Shown: piece by piece, positions 53,602 through 63,247 of the stretch
How the letters are laid out: each line of letters begins with the position of its first letter
Numbering within the stretch: the stretch's first letter is position 1
Assembly (NCBI RefSeq): GCF_007859765.1
Contig: NZ_SIHJ01000004.1
Location: forward strand, 1-64,000
Direction: 5' to 3'
Source: Posidoniimonas corsicana
GTDB taxonomy: Bacteria > Planctomycetota > Planctomycetia > Pirellulales > Lacipirellulaceae
Length of the DNA stretch: 64,000 nt
Program-made: the position numbers and the translations under genes
The notes under the pieces: generated by a model
Database searches by the model: none
What the model saw: the letters and a program-made list of their open reading frames with translations, nothing else
What the model was told of the DNA's origin: nothing

Positions 53602-54687
53602 TCACGGACTCTCATCATCCCGCGACCCCATCGCCGCCCACACGGCCAGGTCCACGTCGAACGCCCAGGTCGCGACCGAGCCGTCGCAGCGGGCCATGTT
53701 GACGCCGCCGGGGTGAAGGCCGCCGAAGCTGTCTTGGTAGTGGGCGCCCTTCTTGTCGGTCTGGGGGTTCGCGCGGTCGTAGTCGACGTCGCGGCGGGGC
53801 GGGTGCTCGATCGGCGCGCCGGTTAGGTCGAAGCCGCCGCCGCAGGCGCGGACCGTGTCGGTCGCGTAGCCGGTCGTCATCAGCGCGTCGTCGCCCGGGT
53901 TGTCGTGGGCCCGCTTATTGTCGGCGTGGTCCTGGGCGGAGTCGACGCTCACGGTGTCGTAGTACAAGGAGTGCAGCCACTTCTCGCCAGCCAGGAACGT
54001 GCGGGCGGCGCCGTCGGAGAGCTGGGCCAGGCGGGCGCCGCTGTGGTCGCCTACCACGCCGTCCCAGTCGTCCTCCAACCAGGCCTCGGTGGTAAGCCAC
54101 TCGCACTGGGGGTACTCGCCGCGGCAGTCCGAACCCACGAACGGCCGCAGCGGCAGCGGCCCCCGCCGATCGCCCCGCAGGCCGAGATCGCTGCCGCCGT
54201 TGGCGGCGTAGTCGGTCTTGCCGGCGAACTCCTGCGGCAGGTAGTTCCAGGCCTCAAGCTGGACCACGCCGTACCGCCCGGGCGGCCGCCGGCTGGGGCA
54301 GTAGAGGATCGCCACGACCGTGCGGGCCTGCTGCGAGAGCGCCTCCTTGAGCGCGTCGCCCGTGAGCCCGGCGCCCAGGTCAGCGGCGGCCTGCTCGCCA
54401 AGGTACGGCAGCGCCTGGTACACCCACCCGCCCGGCTGCCGCGGGCCGGGGCCGGCGTTGGGGTCGCCCACCCACGAGGCGCTCCAGCCGCCGGTCGGCA
54501 GGGCGCCGTGGGCCGACTCGTGCTGCAGCATCGCCAGCGCGGCTTGGCGGAGGTTGTTCTTGCACTGCGTGACGCGGGCCGCCTCGCGGGCGGACTGGAC
54601 CGCCGGCAGCAGCAACGCGACCAGCGCGGCGATGATGGCGATCACCACCAGCAGCTCAACCAGCGTGAAGCCGCGCCGTGTGTTCAT
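53602..54687 (-). CDS. DUF1559 pseudopilin-like protein
   Basis: 361 residues. Short basic prepilin leader MNTRR, then [20 protein letters not shown] and [13 protein letters not shown], the highly conserved planctomycete N-terminus. [20 protein letters not shown] and the C-terminal [19 protein letters not shown] (H-x-DG) confirm DUF1559. Processed by a prepilin peptidase and probably assembled in the envelope. Monocistronic as far as can be seen; not part of the riboswitch operon. Confidence 0.92.
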   Translation of the reverse strand: MNTRRGFTLVELLVVIAIIAALVALLLPAVQSAREAARVTQCKNNLRQAALAMLQHESAHGALPTGGWSASWVGDPNAGPGPRQPGGWVYQALPYLGEQAAADLGAGLTGDALKEALSQQARTVVAILYCPSRRPPGRYGVVQLEAWNYLPQEFAGKTDYAANGGSDLGLRGDRRGPLPLRPFVGSDCRGEYPQCEWLTTEAWLEDDWDGVVGDHSGARLAQLSDGAARTFLAGEKWLHSLYYDTVSVDSAQDHADNKRAHDNPGDDALMTTGYATDTVRACGGGFDLTGAPIEHPPRRDVDYDRANPQTDKKGAHYQDSFGGLHPGGVNMARCDGSVATWAFDVDLAVWAAMGSRDDESP

Positions 54688-54801
54688 CGGGGCCGACAGG
54701 GGATGAGAGGGGAGGGCAGCTGAAGGTCGATTGTAGACGATCCGCGGTTGCGTCTCTCTTCGCCGTGAGGGAGGGCAACACTTATAGGTCGTGCCTAACT
54801 A

Positions 54802-55656
54802 CTAGCCTTTGGCGTCGAAGCCGATCTCGGGCGTGCTGTCGGCGGCGGGCGCGTTGGATTCTTCGGCAGGCGCGACGACCCGGAGCGGCGGCGCCGGTTC
54901 GCGCCGGCGCTGGCGGCGCGACGCCAGTCGGCGCTGGGCGTCGGGGTCGAACTGCAACGCCGCGAGCCAGACCCAACTGGTCAGGGCCGAGCCAAGGAAC
55001 ACCCCGTGGATCTGCGGGCCTTCGATGTAGGCTGCCTCGAAGCTCAACGCAGGAAACAGGCACACCCCGAGTCCCACCCACGGCGCCGGATGGATAGGCG
55101 TCCCGAAGTAGGCGAGCAGCACCATGGCGATCAGGCCGAGGAAGATCGGGACCTCCCGCCAATGAAGCGCCCAGGTCAGGTGCGGGGCGACCGCCGCGGA
55201 GATCGCCACGAGGGTCATCACCACCATCAGCTGCCACATGGAGAACCGGAGTGGCTCATCGCTACCGGCGTTGGGCGGAAGCACCCACCACTTGATCGCC
55301 CGGCCGGCGGCCGCGATCAAGCCGATGACCGCCGAGTAAGCCAGCAGCAATGACACCAAACCGCCAATGTCGTGGAATTCGTGCAGCCCGCCGAGCACTG
55401 CAACCAGCAGGCCGAGGTAGGCCCCGGTCAGCGCCAGGCGGGTTAGCAAGCCCGGCCCGCCCCGCACCACCCACAGAGAAAGCAGGCCGAGTTGCGGGAC
55501 CAGCAGGCCCCAGTACCAGAAACCTTCGGCGTCGTGTTGCGTCGCGCCAAACGCGATGGTGACCGCGTCCACGCACACCGTCGCCAGCAGCATCGGCAGC
55601 ACCAGCGGCCATTCGCGGAGCGTGAGGGCGATCTGTTGGCTGAGCGTCAGTCGCAT
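54802..55656 (-). CDS. Polytopic membrane protein with RFSMWQL motif
   Basis: Start ATG 55656 lies within the 3' end of nnrE (10-bp overlap), so the two are coupled. 284 residues, about eight hydrophobic helices. RFSMWQLMVVMTLVAISAAV near 138-157 resembles the FSLRxLL-type segment that opens many planctomycete proteins (compare 59725). C-terminal Arg/Pro-rich tail is cytoplasmic. Function unknown; a role linked to NAD(P)HX repair has no support. Confidence 0.7.
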   Translation of the reverse strand: MRLTLSQQIALTLREWPLVLPMLLATVCVDAVTIAFGATQHDAEGFWYWGLLVPQLGLLSLWVVRGGPGLLTRLALTGAYLGLLVAVLGGLHEFHDIGGLVSLLLAYSAVIGLIAAAGRAIKWWVLPPNAGSDEPLRFSMWQLMVVMTLVAISAAVAPHLTWALHWREVPIFLGLIAMVLLAYFGTPIHPAPWVGLGVCLFPALSFEAAYIEGPQIHGVFLGSALTSWVWLAALQFDPDAQRRLASRRQRRREPAPPLRVVAPAEESNAPAADSTPEIGFDAKG

Positions 55657-56321
55657 AACGCTGCCTCGACGGCCGAGGGCGGCACGCCGATGTCGACGGT
55701 GTGCACCTCGCCGAGAAACGGCTTTGCCGCGGGCGTTTGGAATCCCGCTTTGGGCGCTATGAACGTGGCGGTGAAGTCCGCGCGGAAGGTGGGTTCGCCC
55801 GGAACGCCGGTGTCGCAGTCCAGGCCGCTGGGCAGGTCGACCGCCAGCCGGCGGGCGGGCTGGGCGTTCGCCCAGCGGATCAGCGCGTCCATCGGCGCCC
55901 GCGGGTCGCCCTTGGCGCCGGTGCCGAGCAGCGCGTCGACAATCCACGAGGCGCCCCCGCCGATCGGGTCGAGCGTCTTGTTGGTGGGGTCGGCGATCAC
56001 GTGCTCCGGCACACCGCAGGGACGCAGCATCTGGTGCGCGGTCAGCGCGTCGCCCGACAATTCGGACGGGTCGCACGCCAGCACCACCCGGCACGGCGTC
56101 CCGTGGAGGGCCAGCCGGCGGGCGATGACAAAGCCGTCGCCCGCGTTGTTGCCCTTGCCGCACAGCACGACCACCGGCCCGTCGATCCCAAGTCGGGCGA
56201 GCAGGTCGACGCAGCCGCGGCCGGCGTTCTCCATCAGCACCGGGCCGGGGTAGCCCAGTTGGTGGATGGCGTGCTGGTCGACCCGGCGGGCCTGGTCGCG
56301 GGTGAGGAGGAGCCTGTTCAT
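55647..56321 (-). CDS. nnrE: NAD(P)H-hydrate epimerase
   Basis: Start ATG 56321 (MNRLLLTRDQARRVDQHAIH), 224 residues. GKGNNAGDGFVIARRL is the YjeF_N signature; VDALLGTG and DLPSGLDCDTG follow in the right order. It interconverts R and S epimers of hydrated NAD(P)H so that a dehydratase can repair them. The C-terminal dehydratase domain often fused to it is absent; a separate NnrD gene is not in this window. Confidence 0.92.
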   Translation of the reverse strand: MNRLLLTRDQARRVDQHAIHQLGYPGPVLMENAGRGCVDLLARLGIDGPVVVLCGKGNNAGDGFVIARRLALHGTPCRVVLACDPSELSGDALTAHQMLRPCGVPEHVIADPTNKTLDPIGGGASWIVDALLGTGAKGDPRAPMDALIRWANAQPARRLAVDLPSGLDCDTGVPGEPTFRADFTATFIAPKAGFQTPAAKPFLGEVHTVDIGVPPSAVEAALCD

Positions 56322-56540
56322 GCCTAGATTGTAGGTGACATGCCGGGCCCAGCGAACAACGGTCCCGGTTGATCCGTCTGTAACAGGTGTGCGGTCTCGT
56401 GTTGCAATTCGCCGGCCGCGGACCCAGAATGAGGGCTGTCTCCCCTTGCCCAGCTCCCCCGGATTGCCGCCCACGCTCCCTCCCGAGGTGGCGGCGACGC
56501 ACGACGGCGTCGTCCCTTTCCCCGACTAGGAATACCCCCT

Positions 56541-58277
56541 ATGGCCCGCATCGCGTTTTGGCGTCTGTTGCTGCTCTCGCTGGTCCTCGTGGTCCCGTCT
56601 TCGCTGGCCGTGGCGCAGTCGCCCACGCCGGCCAAGAGCGTCGCCGCGGCGGTCGCCGCCGCCATCGCCGACGAGGACGCCGCGGACGAGTCCGATGACG
56701 CCGCCGACGACAAGCCCGCGGACGAGGCCGAGAAGTCCGACGCCAAGGCCGACGACGAGAAGAAGGACGACTCCGCCGACGAGAAGAAGGACGAGAAGGA
56801 AGCCGACAAGGAAGAGTCTAAAGAAGAGAAGAAGAAGGAAGAGAAGCCCGAACGCAAGACGCTGACCATCAAGGAGCAGCCGCTCAAGATCGAGGTGGAG
56901 GTCTCCGGCACGGTCGCCTCGGAGAGTATGACCGAGGTGACGCTCGACGCCGAATCCTGGAGCTCGTTCGAGATCGAGGAGATCGTGCCCCACGGCGCCA
57001 AGGTCCGCGTCGGCGAGACGCTCGTGCGGTTCGACCCGGAAGACCTGAACGAGGCGATCTCCGAGCTGGAACTGTCGCAGCGGATCAGCGAGCTGTCGCT
57101 CATCAAGGCCGAGCAGGAGCTGCCGCGGCTGGAGGAGGAGCTGGAGCGCCGGCTGAAGGACGCTCAGGAGGAGTGGGAGCAGTCCCAGGAGGACTACAAG
57201 CGGTACACCGACGAGGAACGCGACCTGGTCGTGAAGTCGCAGGAGATGCGGCTGAAGCAGAGCAAGTTCCAACTCGACTACGCCAAGGACGAGCTGGAGC
57301 AGCTGGAGAAGATGTACGAGGCCGACGACCTCACCGAAGAGACCGAGGAGATGATCCTCCGCCGCCAGCGCACGCAGCTCGAGTTCTCGAAGTTCTCCTA
57401 CGAGATCGCCAAGTACAACCACGAGTTCGTGATGAACGCGTCGCTCCCCCGCCAGGACGAGCGGCTCAAGCAGATGCAGCGCCGCATCGAGATGGCGCTC
57501 GAGCGGATCAAGGACAACACCGACCTCGACCTGAGCCGCGCCCGTTACGAGCTGGAGCAGGCCCGGGTCGCCCGCCGCAAGTCGCTCGAGAAGCACTCCA
57601 AGCTGATCGCCGACAAGCGGCTGATGACCATCAAGGCGCCCGCCGCCGGCGTGGTGTACTACGGGCAGTGCGTCAACGGCAAGTGGAGCCAGATCGCCTC
57701 GCTCAAGCAGAAGCTCGTGCCCGAGAAGAACGCGCCCAAGGGCTCGGTGCTGATGACCATCGTCGACCCCGAAGAGCTGACCCTGCTGGCCAGCATCAAG
57801 GAGGAGGACCTGCCCACCGTCGAGAAGGGCCAGCCGGCTGAGATCGCGCTGACCGCGCAGGGCGTCGACCCCATTGAGGGCGAGGTCTCGATGGTCGACA
57901 TGGTGCCGGTCACGTCCGGCAAGTTCGAGATCAGCGTGGAGATCACCGGCGGCACGCCCGAGTGGCTGATGCCCGGCATGACCGCCAAGGCCAAGGTCCA
58001 GACCTACGAGAAGAAGAAGGCGATCCTGGTCCCCAAGGACGCCGTGCACAAGGACGAGGACTCCGACAAATCGTACGTGTGGCTGGTCGAGGAGGACGAC
58101 GACGAGGTCGAGGTCGAGAAGCAGTGGGTCAAGACCGGCAAGACAAAGGACAAGGAGATCGAGATCACCAGCGGCCTCGACAAGGGCGACGTCATCTCGC
58201 TCGACCCCAAGGAGAAGGGGACCGACGACGACGACGATGATGATGACGACGAAGAAGAGGACGAGGACGACGACTGA
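56541..58277 (+). CDS. HlyD-like secretion/efflux adaptor with highly charged tails
   Basis: 578 residues. Signal peptide to about 25 (SLAVAQ), then an Asp/Glu/Lys low-complexity segment (about 40-110), a lipoyl-like half, a long coiled coil (about 175-360: SELELSQRISELSLIKAEQE onward), second lipoyl half (TIKAPAAGVVYYG) and beta-barrel (MPGMTAKAKVQTYE). The end is a run of acidic residues (TDDDDDDDDDEEEDEDDD). Membrane fusion proteins link an inner-membrane transporter to the outer membrane; no transporter is adjacent. The toroid gene follows by 73 bp. Confidence 0.85.
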   Translation: MARIAFWRLLLLSLVLVVPSSLAVAQSPTPAKSVAAAVAAAIADEDAADESDDAADDKPADEAEKSDAKADDEKKDDSADEKKDEKEADKEESKEEKKKEEKPERKTLTIKEQPLKIEVEVSGTVASESMTEVTLDAESWSSFEIEEIVPHGAKVRVGETLVRFDPEDLNEAISELELSQRISELSLIKAEQELPRLEEELERRLKDAQEEWEQSQEDYKRYTDEERDLVVKSQEMRLKQSKFQLDYAKDELEQLEKMYEADDLTEETEEMILRRQRTQLEFSKFSYEIAKYNHEFVMNASLPRQDERLKQMQRRIEMALERIKDNTDLDLSRARYELEQARVARRKSLEKHSKLIADKRLMTIKAPAAGVVYYGQCVNGKWSQIASLKQKLVPEKNAPKGSVLMTIVDPEELTLLASIKEEDLPTVEKGQPAEIALTAQGVDPIEGEVSMVDMVPVTSGKFEISVEITGGTPEWLMPGMTAKAKVQTYEKKKAILVPKDAVHKDEDSDKSYVWLVEEDDDEVEVEKQWVKTGKTKDKEIEITSGLDKGDVISLDPKEKGTDDDDDDDDDEEEDEDDD

Positions 58278-58350
58278 CCCCGGTCGCGCGCCCCTCGGGC
58301 CCTCGCGGCGAACTCTGGATGAACCTCCCCGCCCGTCACGGAACGTGAAT

Positions 58351-59640
58351 ATGCGCTCGACGCCGCTCATCGTGATGCTGCTGCTGGCGGTCGCCGCCGG
58401 CCCGACCGCGGCCACAGCCAAGGACGACACTGCCAACAGCGCCGCCGCCAACGACGCCCCCGGCAAGTACCCGCTGGCCGAGCAGGGCCCCGAGCCGAGG
58501 CCGATCGACCCGCCCACCCGCGAGGCGATCCAGGCGTCCATCAACCGCGGCGTCGACTTCCTGCTGGACGACCAGCGCCCCGACGGCGGCTGGGGCAGCC
58601 CCGAGAACACCAAGGGCCTGAACATCTACGCGCCCGTGCCCGGCGCGCACGACGGCTTCAAGCTGGCCGTGGCCGGCCTGGTGGTGCAGGCGCTGTGCGA
58701 GTGCGAGGACACGCTGGACGCCGACCGCCGGCAGCGGGTCGACGACGCGCTCGAGCGCGGCGCCGAGTGGATGCTGGCCAACCACGAGAAGGTCCGCCGC
58801 TCGGCTGCCGACGCCATCTACAACACCTGGGGCCACGCCTACGGCATCAGCGGCTTCGTGGCGCTCCACCAGCGCGCGGCGGGCGACGCCGACCTGCAGG
58901 CCCGGCTCAAGCAGGCCGCGCAGTTCCAGGCCGACCAGCTCAAGCGGTACGCGTACCTGTCGGGCGGCTGGGGCTACTACGACTTCGACCACGTGGCGAA
59001 GATCCCCGGCAGCAGCCCCAACAGCTTCACCACCGCCACCGGCATGATCTCGCTGCACGACGCCGAGGCGATCGGCGTGACGTTCCCCGAGAAGCTGATG
59101 GACAAGGCGGCCGCGTCGGTCATCCGGCAACGCAACCCGGACTTCAGCTACGCCTACGGCGAGTACCTGATGTACTCGCCGCGGCTGGGCATCAACCGCC
59201 CCGCCGGCAGCCTCGGCCGCAGCCAGGCCTGCAACGCCGCGCTGCGGATGTGGGGCGACGACGTGATCAGCGACAACGTGCTGCGGGCGTGGCTCAAGCG
59301 GCTGTTCGCCCGCAACGGGTGGCTGGGGATCGGCCGCAAACGCCCGGTGCCACACGAGAGCTACTTCCAGGTGGCCGGCTACTTCTACTACTACGGCCAC
59401 TACTACGCGGCGATGTGCATCGACATGCTGCCCGAGGACGAACGCCCGTACTACCAGGACCACCTGGCCAGCATCCTGCTGCCGCTGCAGGAGAAGGACG
59501 GCAGCTGGTGGGACTACCCGTTCTACAACTACCACCAGCAGTACGGCGCGGCGATGAGCCTGTACTGCCTGCGGCACTGCCTGCACGGCGAGCCGGTCTC
59601 GCCCGGGGATGATGAGGCGGTGGCGCAGGCGGCGTTGTAG
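58351..59640 (+). CDS. Secreted prenyltransferase/squalene-cyclase-like toroid protein
   Basis: Start ATG 58351, 429 residues; a signal peptide (about 1-22) precedes INRGVDFLLDDQRPDGGWGS and several helical repeats with GGWG or GSWW turns. The fold is the alpha/alpha toroid of squalene cyclases, but no DxDD acid motif is seen, so it is probably a binding or scaffold protein. Same-strand neighbour of the HlyD-like gene, likely co-transcribed. Distinct from the toroid/DUF4159 protein at 45766. Confidence 0.82.
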   Translation: MRSTPLIVMLLLAVAAGPTAATAKDDTANSAAANDAPGKYPLAEQGPEPRPIDPPTREAIQASINRGVDFLLDDQRPDGGWGSPENTKGLNIYAPVPGAHDGFKLAVAGLVVQALCECEDTLDADRRQRVDDALERGAEWMLANHEKVRRSAADAIYNTWGHAYGISGFVALHQRAAGDADLQARLKQAAQFQADQLKRYAYLSGGWGYYDFDHVAKIPGSSPNSFTTATGMISLHDAEAIGVTFPEKLMDKAAASVIRQRNPDFSYAYGEYLMYSPRLGINRPAGSLGRSQACNAALRMWGDDVISDNVLRAWLKRLFARNGWLGIGRKRPVPHESYFQVAGYFYYYGHYYAAMCIDMLPEDERPYYQDHLASILLPLQEKDGSWWDYPFYNYHQQYGAAMSLYCLRHCLHGEPVSPGDDEAVAQAAL

Positions 59641-59724
59641 CGCTGGACAGGCCGACTGAAGTACGAACTCCAGCCGAGAGTACTTTCCCACTGGGCGTTC
59701 GCGTTCCTAGAGCAGGAGTCTCGA

Positions 59725-60438
59725 ATGGATGGGCCTACGAGGCTCGCTGGCAAAGAATCCAAGCGTTCCTGGATGCGGTTCAGTCTGAGGTCACTTCTTG
59801 CCGCGACAACCCTAGTCGCCGTCTGGATGGCGTTTGGCGTTATCCGCCTACGTCAAGAGCAGGCGGCGCTCCCCGCCATTCAGTGGGCAGGCGGGCAGGT
59901 CGCCTACCGCGGGACGTGGCTTTACCCATTTAGACGGATTTACTGCGTCAGTTTTGTAGGTCGGAGCCTAACCGATGACGCGATGAGGAGCGTCACGCCC
60001 CATCTGAAGAACCTACCCGGTTTAACACACCTGCAACTCATGCAGACCAGCGTCACTGACGAGGGGCTCAAGCACGCGGCAACCCTCTCTCGGCTGAGAA
60101 CGCTTGACCTAGTCGACAACCGCATCACCGACGACGGACTGCAGCCGCTGCTCCGATTGTCGGCGTTGTCGAAACTCGACCTGAGCGCCACCCTTGTTTC
60201 TGATGCCGGACTGTCGCATCTGGAAGGCATCAAGCGTCTCAGCAGTGTGTCGTTGCCTGGCGCTGTCGCTGCGGGCTTGCCGCCGTTGGACCCGGACCTA
60301 ATCGAGGCCCGCGAGGCAATGCTGGCCGCGGTGGCTGTACCTGGCGTGGTCAGCGACCAGGGGATTGTTTCGCTGCAGGCAGCATGCCCCAACTGCAAGA
60401 TCACGCAGACGACGGTTGTATTCAGCGGGGACCTGTGA
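59725..60438 (+). CDS. Membrane-anchored leucine-rich-repeat protein
   Basis: 237 residues. RFSLRSLLAATTLVAVWMAF (18-37) is the hydrophobic opening common in planctomycete proteins. Then leucine-rich repeats of the SDS22/RNI style: LTHLQLMQTSVTDEGLKHAA, LRTLDLVDNRITDDGLQPLL, LSKLDLSATLVSDAGLSHLE. Extracytoplasmic protein-protein interaction is likely. Lower G+C than the preceding toroid gene, from which it is separated by 84 bp. Confidence 0.8.
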   Translation: MDGPTRLAGKESKRSWMRFSLRSLLAATTLVAVWMAFGVIRLRQEQAALPAIQWAGGQVAYRGTWLYPFRRIYCVSFVGRSLTDDAMRSVTPHLKNLPGLTHLQLMQTSVTDEGLKHAATLSRLRTLDLVDNRITDDGLQPLLRLSALSKLDLSATLVSDAGLSHLEGIKRLSSVSLPGAVAAGLPPLDPDLIEAREAMLAAVAVPGVVSDQGIVSLQAACPNCKITQTTVVFSGDL

Positions 60439-61172
60439 GGCCGGCCCGTGAACCTATCTGCGCTCTTCAGCTGCGAGCAGGCGAGGCTTTCTCACCGACT
60501 GGGGCAGACCTTCCGCGCTAGGAAATGACGCAGGACGGGTGGCGCCCTCGGTAGGTAGGTTCCCAGCAAAGCCGGACTTTCCCGACTGGCCGGATCGGCG
60601 CGACCTGGCCGTGTAGCAGCTGGGCGATTCTATTCTGCCGCGGTTGCCGGATTGTCATGGGAACCGGCCGCGCTCTGTGGTCCAATCGTAGGTATGCATG
60701 CGCCCCTTCACCCGGCCCGCCGTAGTGGGAGCGGGATGGCGTCGCTGCGCCTGTGGTTAAGCGCTCCGGTAGTGTCCGAATTAAGCGGCCGGAATCGGAC
60801 AAAACCCCCACGGACCAAGATTGAGGCAATCGGTGTAACGACCTAATCCAAAAGCACTTACGAGCATCCTGGGCAGAGGTGTGCCCCGAGTTTTGACCCC
60901 TCCGCGCGTGTTTTTGGACAAAACGAATCGGACAGAACCCAAGCTTCCACCAGCGGAGCTGCACCCATAGAAACCCGACGCGTCAGCGAGGGCGGCCCTG
61001 CTTGCGACCCGGAGTCAAAGGTGCGAGGTTCGCTGCGGAAAGTTGCCGGCACACTGCTGATGCCTAGTCAGCGATTGTGCTTCACAAGAACCATCAAGAG
61101 TCGGTCGACCCGCTGACCCACCCGCGGTCGAATGAGCGAGAGTCGAACCGCATCCCTAGCGAGGACGGAAGG
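60439..61172. other. 734-bp intergenic with dispersed repeat, no confident gene
   Basis: Frames on both strands are open for up to about 150 codons but lack motifs, and part is the dispersed GTCCAAAAACACG repeat (60889-60940). A third fragment, CGGACAAAACCCCCACGG, lies near 60798. Nothing resembling a tRNA or structured RNA was seen. Confidence 0.5.
60889..60940 (-). repeat. Dispersed GTCCAAAAACACG repeat, copy 2
   Basis: Read on the minus strand: TTCGTTTTGTCCAAAAACAC, then GCGCGGAGGGGTCAAAACTC. Copy 1 (22921-22970) has the same word order: TCGTTCTGTCCAAAAACACG, then GGGGACAAAACCCGG. The two are 38 kb apart, in opposite orientation. Confidence 0.6.
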
Positions 61173-61694
61173 TTGGACGAAGACAAGTTCTGGGAGGTCA
61201 TCAGCCTCTTCGACTGGTCGCAGACCGGCGATGACGACGCGGTCATGGCCGGCGTCCTGCAGGCGTTGGCCGCGATGGACCGTGAGGCGATCTACCGCTT
61301 CGAGGACATCCTCGCCGAGAAGCTGCACGCGCTCGACACCCGGGAGCACTGCCGCGCGTGCTACGCGGGCGAGCTGGACCCCGACGACGGCGACGACTAC
61401 ATCTCGGCGGACGACTTCCTCTACCAGCGCTGCGTGGTCGTGGTGAACGGGAGGGAAGTCTACGAAGCGATCCTGAAGGATCCCAGCCAGATGCCGCAGG
61501 GGATGGAGTTCGAGGCGCTATTGTCGCTGCCGAGCGAAGCGTTTGAAGAAAAAACCGGCGAGGAGTACGACCACGTGCCGCCGGTCAGCTACGAGAGCTT
61601 CGAGAACACGGCCGGGTGGGCGCCCACCTCTGACACCCGCGGCGGCAAGTACACCGGGCCCAATATCCCCCCAGGGAACCGCCGCCCGACTTAG
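61173..61694 (+). CDS. DUF4240 protein
   Basis: Start placed at TTG 61173 (LDEDKFWEVISLFDWSQTGD), the usual DUF4240 opening, with GAGG about 8 bases upstream; the frame is open from GTG 61077. 173 residues. ALAAMDREAIYRFEDILAEK, then DDYISADDFLYQRCVVVVNG and a C-terminal YESFENTAGW are the family pattern. DUF4240 proteins are small cytoplasmic proteins, often near contact-dependent or toxin-immunity genes in other phyla; the role here is unknown. The stop overlaps the convergent neighbour (TTAG). Confidence 0.8.
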   Translation: MDEDKFWEVISLFDWSQTGDDDAVMAGVLQALAAMDREAIYRFEDILAEKLHALDTREHCRACYAGELDPDDGDDYISADDFLYQRCVVVVNGREVYEAILKDPSQMPQGMEFEALLSLPSEAFEEKTGEEYDHVPPVSYESFENTAGWAPTSDTRGGKYTGPNIPPGNRRPT

Positions 61695-62287
61695 CCCGAG
61701 TCGCGAGGCGGCGCCTGGTCGGGCGGCGCGGAGGGGATTGGCCGGATCAGCACCAACGCCGCTACCAGGCCGACCAGCCCGCCCAGGTAGCTCGCGTTGT
61801 GGATGTACGCGACCCGCGCGAACGCCCACGTGTCGGTGACCTGCAGCCGCCGCAGCATGGGCGCCCACGACGAGTAGTCGGCGTCGGGCCCACGCCACAG
61901 CCCGTAGGCGTAGCCGCCGACGCCCGCCAGCAGGCCGCACGCGAGAACCACGGCGAATCCCTTGAGGACCTGCCCGCACGCCACGCGGCGGGGCTGGTTG
62001 GGGATCAGCCGGCGGGCCAGGAACCAGGCGGCGAAGAAGCCGACCCACCACGTGGCGAGCAGACCGATGGTGCCGACAAACACGCGGTCGCCCAGCCCGG
62101 GGTCGGCGCCCTGGAACTGGTGGAACTTGAAGTTGGTGAAGTACTCCGGACCGATCGCGTAGGTGATCTGGTCGTGCACGACGCCGTACACGCCGGCGAT
62201 CACCGCGCCGACGACCGCGGCGCCCAGCATCCAGGGCAGGTCGGCCAACGCGACGCGTGGCGCCAGCCGCCTCAGCACGCTCGGCAT
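61691..62287 (-). CDS. Polytopic membrane protein, hypothetical
   Basis: 198 residues, about four hydrophobic helices (near 17-38, 70-90, 105-128 and 165-182) and a tyrosine/phenylalanine-rich loop (YAIGPEYFTNFKFHQFQ). No recognised family. It starts 7 bp after the DUF4261 stop, so the two are likely co-transcribed. Its stop shares three bases with the stop of the convergent DUF4240 gene. Confidence 0.7.
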   Translation of the reverse strand: MPSVLRRLAPRVALADLPWMLGAAVVGAVIAGVYGVVHDQITYAIGPEYFTNFKFHQFQGADPGLGDRVFVGTIGLLATWWVGFFAAWFLARRLIPNQPRRVACGQVLKGFAVVLACGLLAGVGGYAYGLWRGPDADYSSWAPMLRRLQVTDTWAFARVAYIHNASYLGGLVGLVAALVLIRPIPSAPPDQAPPRDSG

Positions 62288-62294
62288 CGCTCCC

Positions 62295-63086
62295 TCACCC
62301 CCGCCCGAACCAGCGGCGTTTCGTCTTCTTGCTGGAGTAGTCCAGATGCATCACCTCGCCCTCGTGGCCGAACGGCGACTCGCTAAACCGGGCGGTGATC
62401 TTTTCTTGGGCGTCGTGCCCGAGGGTGTGGCCGTCCTCGATCACGGGCCCGTTGTTCAGCAGGTAGGTGGCCAGGTCCATCATGCGGATCCGCAGGTCAC
62501 CGACGCTGTCGGTCGAGTTCTTGGTGACGATCTCGCGGTGGCCGAGCGGCTCGAGCCCGACCGAGAACCCGTAGGTGAGGCCGCTGTCGCCGTCGACCGG
62601 GCCGGCGCGGAAGTCGCACCACAGCGGCAGCACCGCGTCGGGCAGGAAGTGCGCGGCCATCTCGCAGAACGACTTCTTGGCGATCAGCATGGTGGCGTCG
62701 CCCCAGTAGACGCCGAGGCAGCCCCGGCCGGACGCCAGCACCGACGCGGTCGCCATGGTCAGCAGCTTGCGTTGCTCGATCGGGTCGTCGCCCTCGCCGA
62801 TGACGGTGATAATCATGTGCCCCGCCTGGCGGGGCAGGTCCTCCGCGGCGGTGGGCCACAGCCAGCTGGTCTGGGCGGGCCCGGCGAGCTCGTCCGGCGG
62901 GTAGGGCGCCGGCATCAGGGCGATCGCCACGAGCCACGGCCCGTGGCTGAATGTGAGCACACGGTCTTCCTTCTCCACCTCCGTCGGCGCGTCGACGCCG
63001 TCCCACGTGGCAAAGTGCTCTGCCAGACCGCTCCGCGAAACCTTGGCGCCCTGCTCCAGCAAGACAAACGCGATAGCAGGACTCAA
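62295..63086 (-). CDS. DUF4261 protein
   Basis: 263 residues. VEKEDRVLTFSHGPWLVAIA, ITVIGEGDDPIEQRKLLTMA and LGVYWGDATMLIAKKSFCEM match the DUF4261 pattern. Soluble, no signal. Members lie near polymorphic-toxin immunity or SUKH-like genes in some genomes, from memory, but no toxin is visible here. First gene of a two-gene unit with the membrane protein downstream. Confidence 0.78.
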   Translation of the reverse strand: MSPAIAFVLLEQGAKVSRSGLAEHFATWDGVDAPTEVEKEDRVLTFSHGPWLVAIALMPAPYPPDELAGPAQTSWLWPTAAEDLPRQAGHMIITVIGEGDDPIEQRKLLTMATASVLASGRGCLGVYWGDATMLIAKKSFCEMAAHFLPDAVLPLWCDFRAGPVDGDSGLTYGFSVGLEPLGHREIVTKNSTDSVGDLRIRMMDLATYLLNNGPVIEDGHTLGHDAQEKITARFSESPFGHEGEVMHLDYSSKKTKRRWFGRG

Positions 63087-63174
63087 GGCGACCCCTCCGC
63101 TGCTGATGGCGATGTGAACGCGTCGCCCCAGTATAGCGGATCCCGGCGCCGACCGAGCAGGTCAGCCGCAGTGC

Positions 63175-63247
63175 GTAGGCCGGAACAAGCGCAGCGCAGT
63201 TCCGGCGCGAGCAGCGGGGTCTGCCGGAACGGCTTGTTCCGGCCTAC
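63175..63247. repeat. REP-like element of a second family
   Basis: GTAGGCCGGAACAAGC (63175-63190) and GCTTGTTCCGGCCTAC (63232-63247) are exact inverses; inside them GTTCCGGC (63199-63206) and GCCGGAAC (63223-63230) form a second inverted pair. It directly abuts the stop codon of the gene at 63248, where it could end transcription. Sequence family differs from the GTAGCCCCCGG elements. Confidence 0.8.

Noticed and set aside
58351-59640. Assignment as an active squalene-hopene cyclase
   Set aside because: The protein is secreted and shorter than cyclases, and no DxDD motif was seen; only the toroid repeats are supported.
60518-60964. Minus-strand open frame of 148 codons
   Set aside because: It is partly made of the dispersed GTCCAAAAACACG repeat and has no domain or ribosome site.
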